64,000 bases of DNA from Wyeomyia smithii (lineage: Eukaryota; Arthropoda; Insecta; Diptera; Culicidae): positions 181,157,825 to 181,221,824 of the forward strand of contig NC_073696.1 in NCBI RefSeq assembly GCF_029784165.1. Reading direction: 5' to 3'. The notes below the pieces were generated by a model. That model ran no database searches, had not been told where the DNA came from, and saw only the letters and a program-made list of their open reading frames with translations. How positions within the stretch are numbered: the stretch's first letter is position 1; each line of letters begins with the position of its first letter. Both the position numbers and the translations under genes were made by a program. Shown in pieces: positions 11,205-22,920 of the stretch.

Positions 11205-11875
11205 AACATTGACAAATTTTCAAGCTTCTTTTTTGGGAATCGAATCATCTAACAACTTGTGCCAAGCGTCAAAAAATGACATTTGATCAATGTTTTGCAG
11301 TAAATGAGTTCTCTATGTTCAATTCCAGTAAACCGGTTTATAGAAATTCCGGCACTAAAAAACTATAACTACTCTTAGAAACTTTTCGAAATTAGTGATT
11401 TTTCTGTATTTTGAAGGTAAAAATTCCGTGGAATCCTATCATATAATCTTCGGGGGAATGAAAGTTCATATCATCACGAGCATATTCTTGTTAATATCTC
11501 ATCCGCAGACGTCCGGATTGACATTTGCGACCCGTTTGAAAAGCGCTTTTTTTAACAAATTTCGACGTTAAGAGCTTACGCGTATGTACATGGTAAAAAG
11601 AAAAAAATACCTGATGGGTCTCTGCCTCATACTCCAAACAGAATTCCAGCTCAACAATGATTAAATGAAATCAAATTTATTTTCGCTTCACAATCAAATA
11701 TTACCCAAATTTCACTCGGGTTACCAATTGTCAATTGAAAATGACCTGCTTACGCTACGGATTTTGATGATGTTAACGGACAATTTGCTGTTGCTAAGCT
11801 AAGACGTGTTAAAATCGGCTAAACCATGAATTTGTATTAAACTGAATAAATGCTGTTATTCCCTTCCAGCTGTTC
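11205..11875. other. Non-coding sequence, nothing recognised
   Basis: No supported gene, tandem repeat or inverted-repeat element is seen here. Confidence 0.45.
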
Positions 11876-12066
11876 TTGAAATACGATGCTGGCCTAACAA
11901 GCCAGTCGTCGCAGGGTTCGAATCCCGGTTCGGGTGAGAATATTAGTGTCGTAGCGCTAGCCCCGCAATCGTCCTGTACACTAAACCAGTTGGCTGCGAT
12001 GTCTATGTAAAATAAACAGAAGGTCGAGTTCCGATACGGAATGTAGCACCAAGGCTTTGCTTTGCT
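11876..12066 (+). mobile_element. tRNA-derived SINE (family with CGCTAGCCCCGCAAT body), copy 1
   Basis: The tRNA-like head is TACGATGCTGGCCTAACAAG (A-box-like) and GGGTTCGAATCCC (B box). The body contains TAGCGCTAGCCCCGCAATCG and TCCTGTACACTAA, and the tail is CTTTGCTTTGCTTT. The B box is a perfect match to the pol III consensus GGTTCGANTCC. Two other copies are at 16755-16952 (+) and 19899-20081 (-). Copies are about 190 bp. Confidence 0.8.
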
Positions 12067-12274
12067 TTAAATGCTGTTAATATTTCATTTGAAAATATAA
12101 TAAATTACAATTACTGGTTACAAGATGATTTTACTGCAACGTGGATGGAGGGTGTTGACTTGCAAATTTTCCGCTCGGGTGTTACCCAGCGTTTTGCCAC
12201 TGATTGTCATGAATATCTCAGCAATTGCAATCAAATCCTCCATTCACTCTCCAAGCTCGATAATTTTCTAGGTA

Positions 12275-13055
12275 CCGTAAACCGGGGTGACTTTGCTCAG
12301 CGGGGTAACTTCGATCACTCTTCCTCTTTTTTGAATTTGTGATGAAAAGCGCTTGTAGAGCTTGAGATTTGTCGTAATCTTCACAGATTGTAAATTGCGA
12401 TACGTAAAGTTTTTCAACTTTGTTCCCAGATTAGTTCTTAAGATAAAAAAAATACTGTCACAACGATTTTCACAATTATTGTTGAATTTTTATCCACAAA
12501 ATCTATGATGAGTCCCAATAATCTCGTAGCATATTACATGTTTTCTTCTTAACGACAACCCAAGACGTAATGTAACATGCAACTTTGGATTATTGGATAA
12601 GGCATATCCTACGTGGACTAGTTTCTGGTTATTTTAGACCTCCCTTTCTCCCTGTGTACAATCATTCATATACATTTTAAAAATTTTGTATCAATCTTGG
12701 ATATCCGTCAACATAAACTATTCACGTGGTATGTGAATGGCCCCCAAATGGCTTCTCATGTTTATAAACACATTCAAGTCGCTATAGACTGTTCTAATTT
12801 GTTAAAGGAGTAAAGTTTCACTCCAGATTCAGGGAAACAATAAAGTGATCAAAGTCACCCCGGAATGATGATTGATGAAAAATTTTTTAAGCATATTTAA
12901 AACAGCTGAATTGTTACTAAACTTTTAAAGTAGTTACTGGATCTTGCTCATTGCATACCAGTACTCATTATAAAAATATCAGACATTTCTATATTCAGTA
13001 TATTCTCAATATATTTAAGATATATTCAAACCAAACCATTCACCCCAGTTTACGG
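12275..13055. mobile_element. 781-bp TIR element with TA target duplication
   Basis: The ends CCGTAAACCGGGGTGA (left) and TCACCCCAGTTTACGG (right) are inverted with one mismatch. TA flanks at 12273-12274 and 13056-13057, as for Tc1/mariner-type elements. A further GTGATCAAAGTCACCCCGG motif lies near 12845, echoing the left-end TGACTTTG. No transposase ORF is present. Confidence 0.75.
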
Positions 13056-13057
13056 TA

Positions 13058-13974
13058 CCAAGTCAATTTATTTCAAAAACAAACAGAGACGAAAATCGAC
13101 TTTTCGAAGTAAAAATTTTTTATGAAAACGTCGAAATATATTTTTTTATGCTAAATGTCTTGCATTAAAATAATAAAATTACTAAACCGTCTCAGTTTTT
13201 TTTTTTTTTTTTGAAAAAATCGACTTTCTGGGAACTTTTTAGCTGAGGCCAATGGAATGCCTGAAAAAAATATAGTCCTTCGAATTTCGTTTAGCGGTAG
13301 GGCTAAAAGTTTCGTGTTCTCACCTTTGGATGCAAAATTCAGCTCAATTAGATTTTTTTCGCGCTCGTAGTGAGCAAAGGTTTATTTTTTTGACCGATGA
13401 AAAAAATCGAAGCTCAATTCTTTCCTATACATTCAATTGGCACTGTAATCGATCGGCTGCATCATGAAGAGTTGGTTGTATGTGCAAGTTTATGCAAGTG
13501 TTAGCTTTGCAATTTCCCTATTCAATGTTTTGCAGGGTTAGGGTCTTTAGAAAACATTAGAAAATCTGGAAGGTGTTCATTAGTTAAGGAAAAAATATTT
13601 TTTTCTCATGGAACAATAAGTAACTCATCGGAAAACAGTACAAAACTACGCTTTAGTGGATATTTTTTGAATTTTTAATTGGGAGAGAAAAAACAGCTTT
13701 TTCCTCTGTGTTAGATTCGATTCTCTTTGTTTTAAATTGGAAATGCTTTATAGTGTTTTTATCTCTGCTTTTTTATACTGAAAGGCCTCCTGAATTGTTG
13801 AATTGTCATCACCGCTCTTAGCTTTATCGGTTTATCAACGTTTTTCATATTGTAGCGTAATGTTCTGTTATGCAAATATTTATTTTAATTTCATGAAAAA
13901 TCCCACATGATTTTTGGAAAAAAAAAACTGCTCCCTTTTGAATGATTTATGCAAGACAATCAGAAAAAGCCTGG
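13058..13974. other. Non-coding AT-rich sequence with poly-T tracts
   Basis: Contains a 15-nt T run near 13198 and AT-rich repeat-like text. No gene or complete mobile element is recognised. Confidence 0.45.
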
Positions 13975-14013
13975 TCACTTCTTTTCAAGTTTCCAAGTCA
14001 CTTTTTGGTAACT

Positions 14014-16510
14014 TTTTGCCTTTCTCCTATAAAAGTATAGCAATCACTGGAAAAACCGAAGGTATAAAAGTGGTCCCAATGGCCGAATGTCATATACCAC
14101 TCGACCCCTTTCGACGAACTGAGCATTTTCTGTATGTATGTATGTATGTGTGTATGTGTGTGTGTGTGTGTGTGTGCAACTTTTTTTTCTCACTCACTTT
14201 TCTCAGAGATGGCTGAACCGATTTCCATATGATTAATTGCAAATGAAAGGTCTAGTTGCGCCATAGGTTGCTATTGAATTTCATTGTAATCGGATTTTTA
14301 GTTTAGAGGTTATGTATCAAAATGTAAAAATCACGAAACATCAATATCTCAGAAACCACACAACCGATTTCAATAAAACTGGTTTCAAATGATTGGGCTG
14401 TCTTCAGAACCCTTAACTTTTGAATTTCGTTATGATTGAACATATGGTTCAAAAGTTATGTGAAGAAAAGTTATCCTGAGGTTGTTTAAACTCACTCATT
14501 TTTCTCAGTGATGGCTGAACCGATTTTCACAAAATTAGTGTCAAATGAAAGGTCTAGTTGCCCCATAGGTTGCTATTGAATTTCATTGCAATCGGATTGC
14601 AACTGTGTCCGTTGTTCATAAAAATGTGAAATCACATAATGAAAGTAAACATATTGACTTTCTCCTAACGATCACTGGCTAATTAAAAGGTAGAAAAATG
14701 ATTGAAATGGCCGAATGTCATATACTACTCAACTCAGTTCGACGAATCGAGCATTTTCTGCATATATGCATGTATAGGTGTATATGTTTGTGTGTGGGTG
14801 TGTACGTGTGTATGTGCACCTTTCTTTCGCACTCACTTTTCTCAGAGATGGTCTGACCGATTCTTTCTATCTTGGTGTCAAATGAAGGGTCAATTTGCCG
14901 CTTAGGTTGCTATTGAATTTCATTGTAATCAAACTTTTAGTTTTGGTGCTGCGTCAGAAAGTGAAAAACGCTCTTATATCTCAGAAGCTATGAACATAGT
15001 CGAATTCGAATAAATGGGCTTTCAAACCCTTAAACAATGAATTTCATAATGTTTAAACATGTGGTTTGAAAGTTATAGAAAGAAACGAAACCCGCAGACT
15101 GTTTAAAACTATAGCTAAGATCAAAATATGTGGCCTCAACATCATTCAAATTTAATATTGTACTACTTCAATGTTTGCGGCCTTACTCGGGATTGAAGTT
15201 GAAATTAAAAGTCATTTCTATCATATCACTTTTTGCCTTTCTCCTAGAAAGGTATAGCAATCACTGCAAAAACTAAAGGTATAAAAGTGCTCAAAAGGGC
15301 CGAATGTCGTATACCACTCGACTCAGTTCGACGAGCTGAGCATTTTCTGTATGTGTGTGTGTGTGTAACGCTCTCCCGATCTCACTCGATTTTCTCAGAG
15401 ATGGCTGAATCGATTTCAATGAAATCAATTGCAAATGAAAGGTCTAGTTGCCCTATAAGACTCTATTGAATTTTATTGTAATCTGATTTCTAGTTTAGAG
15501 GTTATGTATCAAAATGTAAAAATCACGAAACATCAATATCTCAGAAACTACACAACCGATTTGAACAAAATTGGTTCCAAATAAACGGGCTACCTAAAAA
15601 CCCTCAACTTTTGAATTTTATGAAGATTGAATATATGGTTCAGAAGTTACAGAAAGAAATGTGTTCTAGAGACTGTTCAACCTCACTCATGTTTCTCAGA
15701 GATGGCTGGACCGATTTTCATAAAATCAGTGTCATATGGAAAGTCTTGTTGCCCCATAAAACCCTAATGACTTTTTTTGCGAACGGATTATTACTTTTCC
15801 TGTTATGTTTAAAAATATGAAATCCAGCTATGAAAAGAAACATATCAATCATAAACAAATCACTAAACTTCATTATCTTAGAAACCACACAACAGATTTG
15901 AACAATATTGATATCGAATGAACGGGATAGTTAAGGGTTAACTGATGAATTATGATTGAACACTTGGTTTCAAAGTTTGGCTCCCCCATACGTTCCCTTT
16001 TCATTTGATTGTAATCAAACTTAAGCAACCGTTATGTTTTAATTTGTAAAACAACGAAAGGCTATTATCTCAAGAATTACACGACTTATTTGAACATAAC
16101 TAGTGTCATACAAACGAATCATCTCTCAAACTTACAAATAACAAACTTCATAAAAATTTGATATACTGTTCAAAAGTTTTGTAAAGAAAAGAAATTCAAA
16201 GACTATTCAATACTATAGCTGCTTTGATCAATATATATGGCCTCAACATGATTAAAATGTGGTATCGTACTATTTGAACGTTCCCGGTATCGCTCGTGAT
16301 TAAATTGTTCGAAATTAAGAGTCATTTCTTATATTTTGCTATTTCTGAAGCACTAACATTACGTCAAATTTCATATTTTATACTTTAATTAAAACATCAA
16401 TATTTTAGAACCCAAAGAGTGTATATACCTTTTTGGATTTAAGCATTTATGTAAATCTATTTTTACAAATAATAAGTTTGAATGAGAAAGGCTGAGTCTG
16501 ACCGCTAGGT
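14014..16510. repeat. Diverged tandem repeat element with GCCTTTCTC ... GAGAAAGGC ends
   Basis: Three monomers of about 580-640 bp start near 14014, 14652 and 15230. Each begins with a CTTTCTCCTA-type word, then CGAATGTCRTATAC-ACTC, CGAGCATTTTCTG or GAGCATTTTCTG, and a GT-rich microsatellite. Each also contains CTCAGAGATGGCTGAACCGA followed by CAAATGAAAGGTCTAGTTGC. A degenerate tail runs to AATGAGAAAGGCTGAGTCTG and CCGCTAGGTGGATTAA at about 16480-16520. The first and last words are inverted. It sits inside a GGTCACTTTTT repeat, with similar sequence on both sides (13975-14013 and 16515-16620). This type of sequence is common in mosquito genomes as I remember them. There is no coding content. 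Confidence 0.7.
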
Positions 16511-16754
16511 GGATTAATTTAGGTTTTTCAAGCTTTGAAGTCACTTTTTGGTCACTTTTTTAAAAGTTTTGGTCACTAAAGTCACTTTTTCTGACCAGTT
16601 TGACCACTTTCAGCCCTGATATCCAGAGAAAGGCTGTTTCCAGTGTATAAGTGATAAATAAATTGGATTAGACGCGGTGTTTTTTTTTTTTCAAGTATTT
16701 TTCTATGTTGTCACTTGTATTTTTGTATGTTTTTCTCAAGACTATCTGGGCTCG

Positions 16755-16952
16755 AGGTACGATGCTGGCCTAACAAGCCAGTCGTCGTAGCATCGAGTCT
16801 TGGCTCGGGAAAGACTGTTAGTGTCAGTAGGATCGTAGCGCTAGCCCCGCAATAGTCCTGTACACTTAACAGTCAGCTGCGAAGTCTGTGTATAAATAAA
16901 AAACAGAAGGTCAAGTTCCGAATCGGAATGTTAAGCACCAAGACAAAAAAAT
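16755..16952 (+). mobile_element. tRNA-derived SINE, copy 2
   Basis: Shares TACGATGCTGGCCTAACAAG, CGCTAGCCCCGCAATAGTCC and the CAGAAGGTCAAGTTCCG end with the copy at 11876-12066. The B box is degraded (CATCGAGTCTTGG), so it is likely inactive. It ends in a short A run. Confidence 0.75.
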
Positions 16953-17185
16953 ATGTTCAATTTAGCAACGAACAAGTCCAGTGACAGTGAGAGTGTCGTC
17001 AAAAGGCAAACAATTGAAAACCTTGATAAAGAGTTTTTTTTAAACATTCATTTGAATGCAAGTTACAAAGATCGTAACTTGCATACGAATTTTCATTAAA
17101 GAAAGGAATATCCTTTTTTTTATTTCTCAGTGTTATTTGTTTTTGTTACACACATTAGAATAGATATATCCAGAATATTTGAATA

Positions 17186-18140
17186 GTAACTCGTTGCTAA
17201 TTCCGGAACAATCTGGCTCCCGGGAAGGCTACTCGTGTGAAACCGCGTTGAACTATGTGGTAGCAAAATGGAAAGATAACTTAGAGAATGGAGATACATT
17301 ATTTGCTTTTTTTGGATCTAAAACGCGCTTTTGAACCAATTTCTAGGCCCTTATTGTTATACATAATCAAGCGCTTTGGAATTTTGAGTACTGCATTCAG
17401 ATGGTTTGAAAACTATTTGTCTGACAGGACTCAACGGACTGTTTTTAATGATTCTGTTTCTTGTTCCGTGGAAAATGATCTTGGAGTTCCACAGAGAAGT
17501 GTTTTAGGGCCCCTTTTGTTTATTATGTATACAAATGACATGCGATGAGTTTTACGTTTTTGTGATTTATGATTTTCTCGCGCATCATGGTAAATGACGA
17601 TGTCTCTGTTATTAAAGATGATGAGGCAGGCAATTGGTCGCGTTCAGGAAATGAAATATCTTGCTGTGATTATTTATGACAACCTAAAGTTCAACTCTCA
17701 CAATAATTCTATGCCGTTTGAAGAACGAAATAACGATTAATAGTAAAATACAGCTATACAAGTCAATCATCTCTCCACATTTGGATTTTTGGCCTTACTT
17801 TTTTGTGTTTGGCCAATAACACACAACTATTGAGGTTACGGCGTTTGCAGAATAGAATAATGCGTTTGATTTTGAACTGATCCTCTGTTTTCATGTTGGA
17901 CGTTTTGCAATAGCTATCTGTGAAGCAACGATTTGTTTATTTGTTTATGGTGTTCATTTACAAAATAATGAATGGTTTGCTACCTCAATATTTGAGTGAC
18001 CGAATTGAAAGAGGAAGAGGTTTTCATAGATATAACACTAGAAATGCGGATGAAATAAGAACACCTTTCTTTCTAACGAGAGCACAAAATTCAATGTTTC
18101 AGATGAACAATTTATTTTGGTATTCATTCATATATTGATT
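17186..18140 (+). pseudogene. CR1/L2-like non-LTR reverse transcriptase relic
   Basis: RT motifs appear in shifting frames: IPEQSGSREGYSCETALNYV, then LDLKRAFEPISRPLLLYII, WFENYLSDRTQRTVF and LGVPQRSVLGPLLFIMYTND, and finally the C-terminal thumb around VFIYKIMNGLLPQYLSDRI and RYNTR. A frameshift lies near 17310. The invariant Gly of PQG is Arg, and the catalytic FADD region at about 17545-17600 is not readable. The copy is clearly decayed. Clade placement between CR1, L2 and relatives is uncertain. Confidence 0.75.
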
Positions 18141-18889
18141 GTTTTATTGCAGCTCGTAAATGAAGAAGTTCCATACGAACGGATCTGATTGTGTTGTAAA
18201 ATTCTATTCATATGTTTATATTAAATTGGATTTTTCAAATTTATAGCAACAAATCTACTGTGTTCGTCACGGTGATGATGATGGATCTTTTTTTATTTAT
18301 GTTGTTAAGGATAAAGGATATGCAACAAAATATTAAGAAAATCAGCAATAATCAATTGATATCTTTTAGTCCTAAATTTTTGTTGATTTAAAAACCATTG
18401 TATTTCAATTTCTTCTGTGCTTACATAATATTATTCAAAAAATAATAACTGCAACCTCTCTGAAATGATGTAAATGAAAAAAAAACATTATCCAAACCCG
18501 AAATCAATGAGTGTCGCTTAAATCTATATTGTTTTAGTCTGGTTTGAATATCTCAAACTAGTTGCTTAACTTATATCCGACACTGTACGACGAAGTTCAT
18601 ATTAAAGAATCAGTACTTTCTTCTTATGTTTTCGACAATTCCGATATAGACTGGACTCGTTCAAAACAATTTTAATATACACTACAAATCCTCAACAAGT
18701 GTCCTTGCGCCATGCACTAGTGGGCCTCCTGCAAACTGTTTAGTATTTGCTGTTTTTTTTTTTTTTTCATTAGGTTGTCTTCAATCATCATTCTCACTTT
18801 CGAAAAACATTGGGGGTTATTTGGTCGCCAAATCGAAACTTGTTCTCCCATATATGCAGACAAGGCGTATTCCGTACAGAGAACAGAAA
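18141..18889. other. Non-coding, nothing recognised
   Basis: AT-rich sequence with a 15-nt T run at about 18752. No gene, SINE or TIR element is supported. Confidence 0.4.
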
Positions 18890-19052
18890 TGCGTGACTTA
18901 GACGTTGGATAAGATAGTGAGTTGGCCTTCACGAAGCACATTGAAAAAGTACTGACGAAAGCCAACTTGCATTTTGGAAAGGTAAAACTGTTTGATTGTA
19001 AGCTAGATGACACGTATACGATTATCGCGATTTACCGCGGACTGGTTCGAAT
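18890..19052 (+). pseudogene. Non-LTR reverse transcriptase C-terminal fragment
   Basis: Encodes RDLDVG, a stop, then LAFTKHIEKVLTKANLHFGK and DDTYTIIAIYRGLVR. This matches the post-catalytic RT segment (DLGV-D--L-F--HI) followed by the thumb. Only about 54 codons survive with one stop. It comes from a different element than 17186-18140 because the overlapping RT region is dissimilar. Confidence 0.65.
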
Positions 19053-19898
19053 AAGTAAACCTTGTGCAGTAGTAGTTTTGTTGTCATACTGCACCATCCG
19101 TTACCTCAAAGGAGAAAATTCTATATTCTTTGAAATAACAAGAGAGGTGCATATTTGCAATAAAAAGAATTGATTTTTGGGAAAACTTACTATGATATAG
19201 CAAGATTTATTGTAAAATTAATCTTTATTAATAAATGCAAACGTTTGAATGGATTACAGATAATAATAACACTAAAAAAGTTTAACGGCATTTACGGTAA
19301 ATTGCTACATTCAATTACAATTCAGTGTTTCCGGAACACAGCCAAAATTATACAGTGAGGAACAAACAAACAAGAAAACAAATTTTCTTGCAAGATCTTA
19401 GCATTCCTGTAAAACAATTCACTGAACAATTTTGTAATATTTCTTCAAAATTTACTGTTTTAGTGTCTGGTAACTTGAATGAAATAAGACTTTTAAAAAA
19501 TCTGGAGAGTCTATTGAAAAAAGAATATAAATACCATTCATTGCCTGAACCCTCAATATGTTCCAAATTTGTAATATTTTCATTAGTTTTGTTGTTGCTA
19601 TTAATGATTTTTCTACTGAAGAGCCGGTGATTTTGTACCACATTTTAAAGTGAAGCACCGACATGGAATAGGATGTACGTAAATTGTTGATTTTTACTTT
19701 ATTACTTAGTAAATATTGAAATTTGCTCTATGGAAACAAAAACTAACGTAACGATGGGAAGGAAAGATTTCAAATACTCCTAAGCTTCATAACATGGAAT
19801 AGAAAAAAATCAGTGATGTTTAGATGGATAGATAAAATGTACATTACTGAGGCATGATTGTTGTTTGTAATTATTTTCCAATTGTCTCGAATAATCCT
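19053..19898. other. Non-coding AT-rich sequence
   Basis: Overlapping short ORFs occur on both strands at 19325-19664, but none has a recognisable motif, and their amino-acid content follows base composition. Nothing else is seen. Confidence 0.4.
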
Positions 19899-20081
19899 TA
19901 GGGTGCTACATTCCGATTCGAAACACGACTCTTTGTTTCATGATAAACACTACACAGACTCCGCAGCTAACTGTTTAGTGTATGGGACAGTTCCGGGGCT
20001 AGCGCAACGATCCTACTAACATTAACAGTTTCCCCCGAGTCGAGACTTGAACCTACGACTGGACGACTGGCTTGTTACTGT
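19899..20081 (-). mobile_element. tRNA-derived SINE, copy 3 (5' truncated)
   Basis: On the minus strand it begins at AACAAGCCAGTCGTC, inside the tRNA-like head. It continues with AGGTTCAAGTCTCGACTCGG and AGTAGGATCGTTGCGCTAGC, matching the copies at 11876 and 16755. The A box start is lost. Confidence 0.75.
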
Positions 20082-20590
20082 TTATTACAATCTCTTCTAT
20101 TTTTTTGTTAGCCGAAAATGTATCTGAACCGCCATGTTTTAACAGGCCAGCCATGTGCATTCAGCTTTAGCCTCCTATATAGGCTAACCGACGGTGTCGA
20201 CTTGCTGGCATTTGTTATTTGTTTACCGTGCACGATGAAGGAGTGCCGCGACGTCGTAGTAAAGTTGTAAAGGTTCTGTGTCAGATAAAGTTAACCCTCT
20301 CCCGCTCACGAGGTTTTTCATGATTTAAAAATACTTTCCGAGTCAACTTAGGCAAAATACTTTGCAGGGTAGTTGAAATCACTGTAAAACATTGTATTTT
20401 GAAGAAAAAAGCGAATTTTAAAATGGTGCTCCAGAGCACCTATGAGCACAGCAGGGACTTTTTTAAAAACACGAAAAAAAAATTTTCTTGAAATATTAAT
20501 TAAATACTATAGAAAATAATGAAAACAACGTAGTTTTCGAAAAAAAGAACTCAGTTTATGACTATTTGATGATTTATTTTTTATGGAGTA

Positions 20591-21682
20591 GGGGTACTGG
20601 GGGTAAGCCCGGTCCCCTAAGGAAAATGGTTCTTTAGCAGCACTTGATGGCGAATATTGTTATATTTCTTTCACAGAATCATTGCCCAGATTGTTTTCTA
20701 CAAGATATAAAGGTTTTCAGTACTTTCAAATTGTTATTTTACAAGGAATAGTGAAGTTTTGAAACTAGGATAAAAACGACGTTTAGCAATCAGTGCGGGT
20801 GAAACCGGCACCCCTTGGGGGTAACACCGGCACCTAAGTTTGTTCATGAATTAACTCGAATTAACTGAACCAATTTGAATTCGAAAACCGCCGAATGAGA
20901 GATCTTACATTTCTGTATGTTACTGTTGAATTTGGTTGTTGTTAGCTGGTTAGCTGGTTCTGGGCAGATTGCCGGAACAAGTTCCGGTGAACATTATATA
21001 TAAACAATGAAAGAATTTGATACTCGGCAAGCCTATCATGTGGCACTTTAAATCATATTGTTAACTAGTTTCATTGAAGCCAGGATCACATTGACCACAC
21101 CGGAGCATATTTCAAATACCATCGGGAATGCCGTCAGTTTTGTGACTTAATTCAGTTTATTTGACACCTCTAATAACCCTTGGAATCATTCACAAATCAT
21201 AGAAGAGCTTGAGTGCATGGTTCAAAGTCGATTGATTTATTTATCCAACTAGCCTCAGACCATGTCGGGCTTACCGCACTTACTGGGTGACGGTGTTACC
21301 CCGATAGCACACATTTTTTTAAAAAGAGTATTTCTACAAATTTATCGCTTCCTTTTTCATCAGATCGAATACCTGTGATTGCTGACAATACAGGCAATAA
21401 ATTGTAGAGCAACAAAAAATTATTTTAGTCTTTTCAAATGAATAAAAGCTTAAGTTCCACTCACGAAAAATTACATCCGTTTATGCATCAGCTGCAGCAG
21501 CGTATGTTTTGTCTATTATTTTGACGTTTGACGTTTCACGGTGGCTTCGATGTGTCTTAAAATGTCTAAAATATTAAATACCAACACTTCACCTATTCCA
21601 AAACACAGTTAATTAGCGTTTTCTAGTAAAATCCTAGGGGTGACGGTCTCACCCTCAGTCCCGGGCTTACCCCCAGTACCCC
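20591..21682. mobile_element. 1092-bp TIR element with TA duplication, nested in the piggyBac-like relic
   Basis: The inverted ends begin GGGGTACTGGGGGTAAGCCC. TA flanks at 20589-20590 and 21683-21684. Inside are further CCGGCACC, GGGGGTAACACCGGCACC and GGTGACGGTGTTACCCC motifs that echo the ends. No transposase is seen. Its position inside another transposon shows that it is the younger insertion. Confidence 0.8.
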
Positions 21683-21689
21683 TAAGGAA

Positions 21690-22010
21690 TTTCCTAGGCT
21701 AGAAAATTGGCTCTCACTGCATCGATAAAAGGACGAATTTTGGAAAGCTTGTCATATTTGAGTTCTCCTCTTTTCATCATCTCTGAGTTGTCATGTACCT
21801 AGATTTTGGCTTGCAGCTTTTCCCAGAAATGGTAAGTTTTCGTTTTTGGTCCGCTTCCAATGCCTTTAGACCCACTTTAATTTCTTTCTTGGCCCGTTTT
21901 GCTGGTGTCTCTACTTCTGCCTCGTTTGTCTCGGAAAAATATTCATGAACTTCATCTGGTAATGGATCTATCGCAAACATATCGACTTCATCTTCAATGT
22001 CGGTTCCCAT
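21690..22010 (-). pseudogene. piggyBac-like transposase fragment
   Basis: From 22010 the minus strand encodes an acidic N-terminal stretch (MGTDIEDEVDMFAIDPLPDE) with a basic patch (AKRAKKE), ending at two stops at about 21777. In another frame immediately downstream it reads ELKYDKLSKIRPFIDAVRAN, resembling the K-KIRP--D segment before the catalytic core of piggyBac transposases. The frame is then cut by a stop and by the insertion ending at 21682. Catalytic Asp residues are not visible. The family call rests on this motif plus the TTAA and CCCT ends. Confidence 0.6.
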
Positions 22011-22516
22011 CTCATCAGCTACTGATTCATCCCTTCTGGAATCACCATGTAGTGAGAAGAACGGTCAGCAAAAATATGAAATCAGATATATAGTTTATTT
22101 GAGGCCATCGTTTTTTTTTGTCTTCTGTATGCCCAGTTATGCTCTGAGGCACCATTTAAAAACTTATGGAACAAGTGAACAAGAACAAAAATTGGTAATT
22201 TTATGGACCGTTACACTCAATGAACAATAGAACTACGTAAAAGTTATTTTTATTATAAAAACGAATAATGATTGTTATAGAAAAACAGTTGCTGAAAACA
22301 CACATTTTTTATCGTAAAATTCGGACTTTCTTCTGTAGTTTTCTTGATAACAGTTCAAACATTGAATCAAGCTGACATTTGATATGCCAAGTTGAAAGTA
22401 CATTAGAAATGCAAGATTTTGTAGAAAAAAGAATTCAAAACAATTTCATTTTTTGTCGAGGTATGGTCATTACAATTCTTGGTGCTCTAGAGTCACCATG
22501 AGCGGGAAAGGGTTAA

Positions 22517-22918
22517 CTTCCCCATGATGCCACTCGATCCATCCGGCTATCGCTGTGATGAGTCGATGTGTCCATCTTTTGGTAAAATTGGACCTTACCC
22601 TCTGCCACCTGGTCATTGAAGTTGACTTTCTGGTGCTACGTATTTCATCCTCTTCGACTTTGCATTTTACATCCTCTTTGACTACGCGCAAGGATAGCGT
22701 GGCTTTTAATTCGATCTTCTTGTTTGACTCACCGTAGACTTCTATAGTTATATCGCCTGCATAGCCTACGAGTTAGTAGTTTTGGGACTTACTTTTGTTG
22801 AAAGTAAGGGTGACATTTTCGTATAGAGTTGCCGAAATTTGTAAATATGTTGTCATAGACTGTGTTAAAATCGTTCGAATACCGTAAAAATTATAGCACA
22901 TTTAGTATTAACACAATT
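22517..22918. other. Non-coding, nothing recognised
   Basis: No supported gene or element is seen between the piggyBac-like and Tc1-like elements. Confidence 0.45.
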
Positions 22919-22920
22919 TA

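Larger units (their letters stand above)
20295..22512 (-). mobile_element. piggyBac-like transposon relic with TTAA target duplication
   Basis: The ends CCCTCTCCCGCTCA and TGAGCGGGAAAGGG are inverted repeats with one mismatch. Each is flanked by TTAA (20291-20294 and 22513-22516). TTAA duplications and CCCT termini are characteristic of piggyBac. A transposase-like remnant lies inside on the minus strand at 21690-22010. A second TIR element (20591-21682) has inserted into it, so about 1.1 kb of the 2.2 kb belongs to the inserted element. Confidence 0.8.

Noticed and set aside
19325..19664. Overlapping ORFs of 70-101 codons on both strands
   Set aside because: No motif, no splice or start context, and mirror-image composition on opposite strands.
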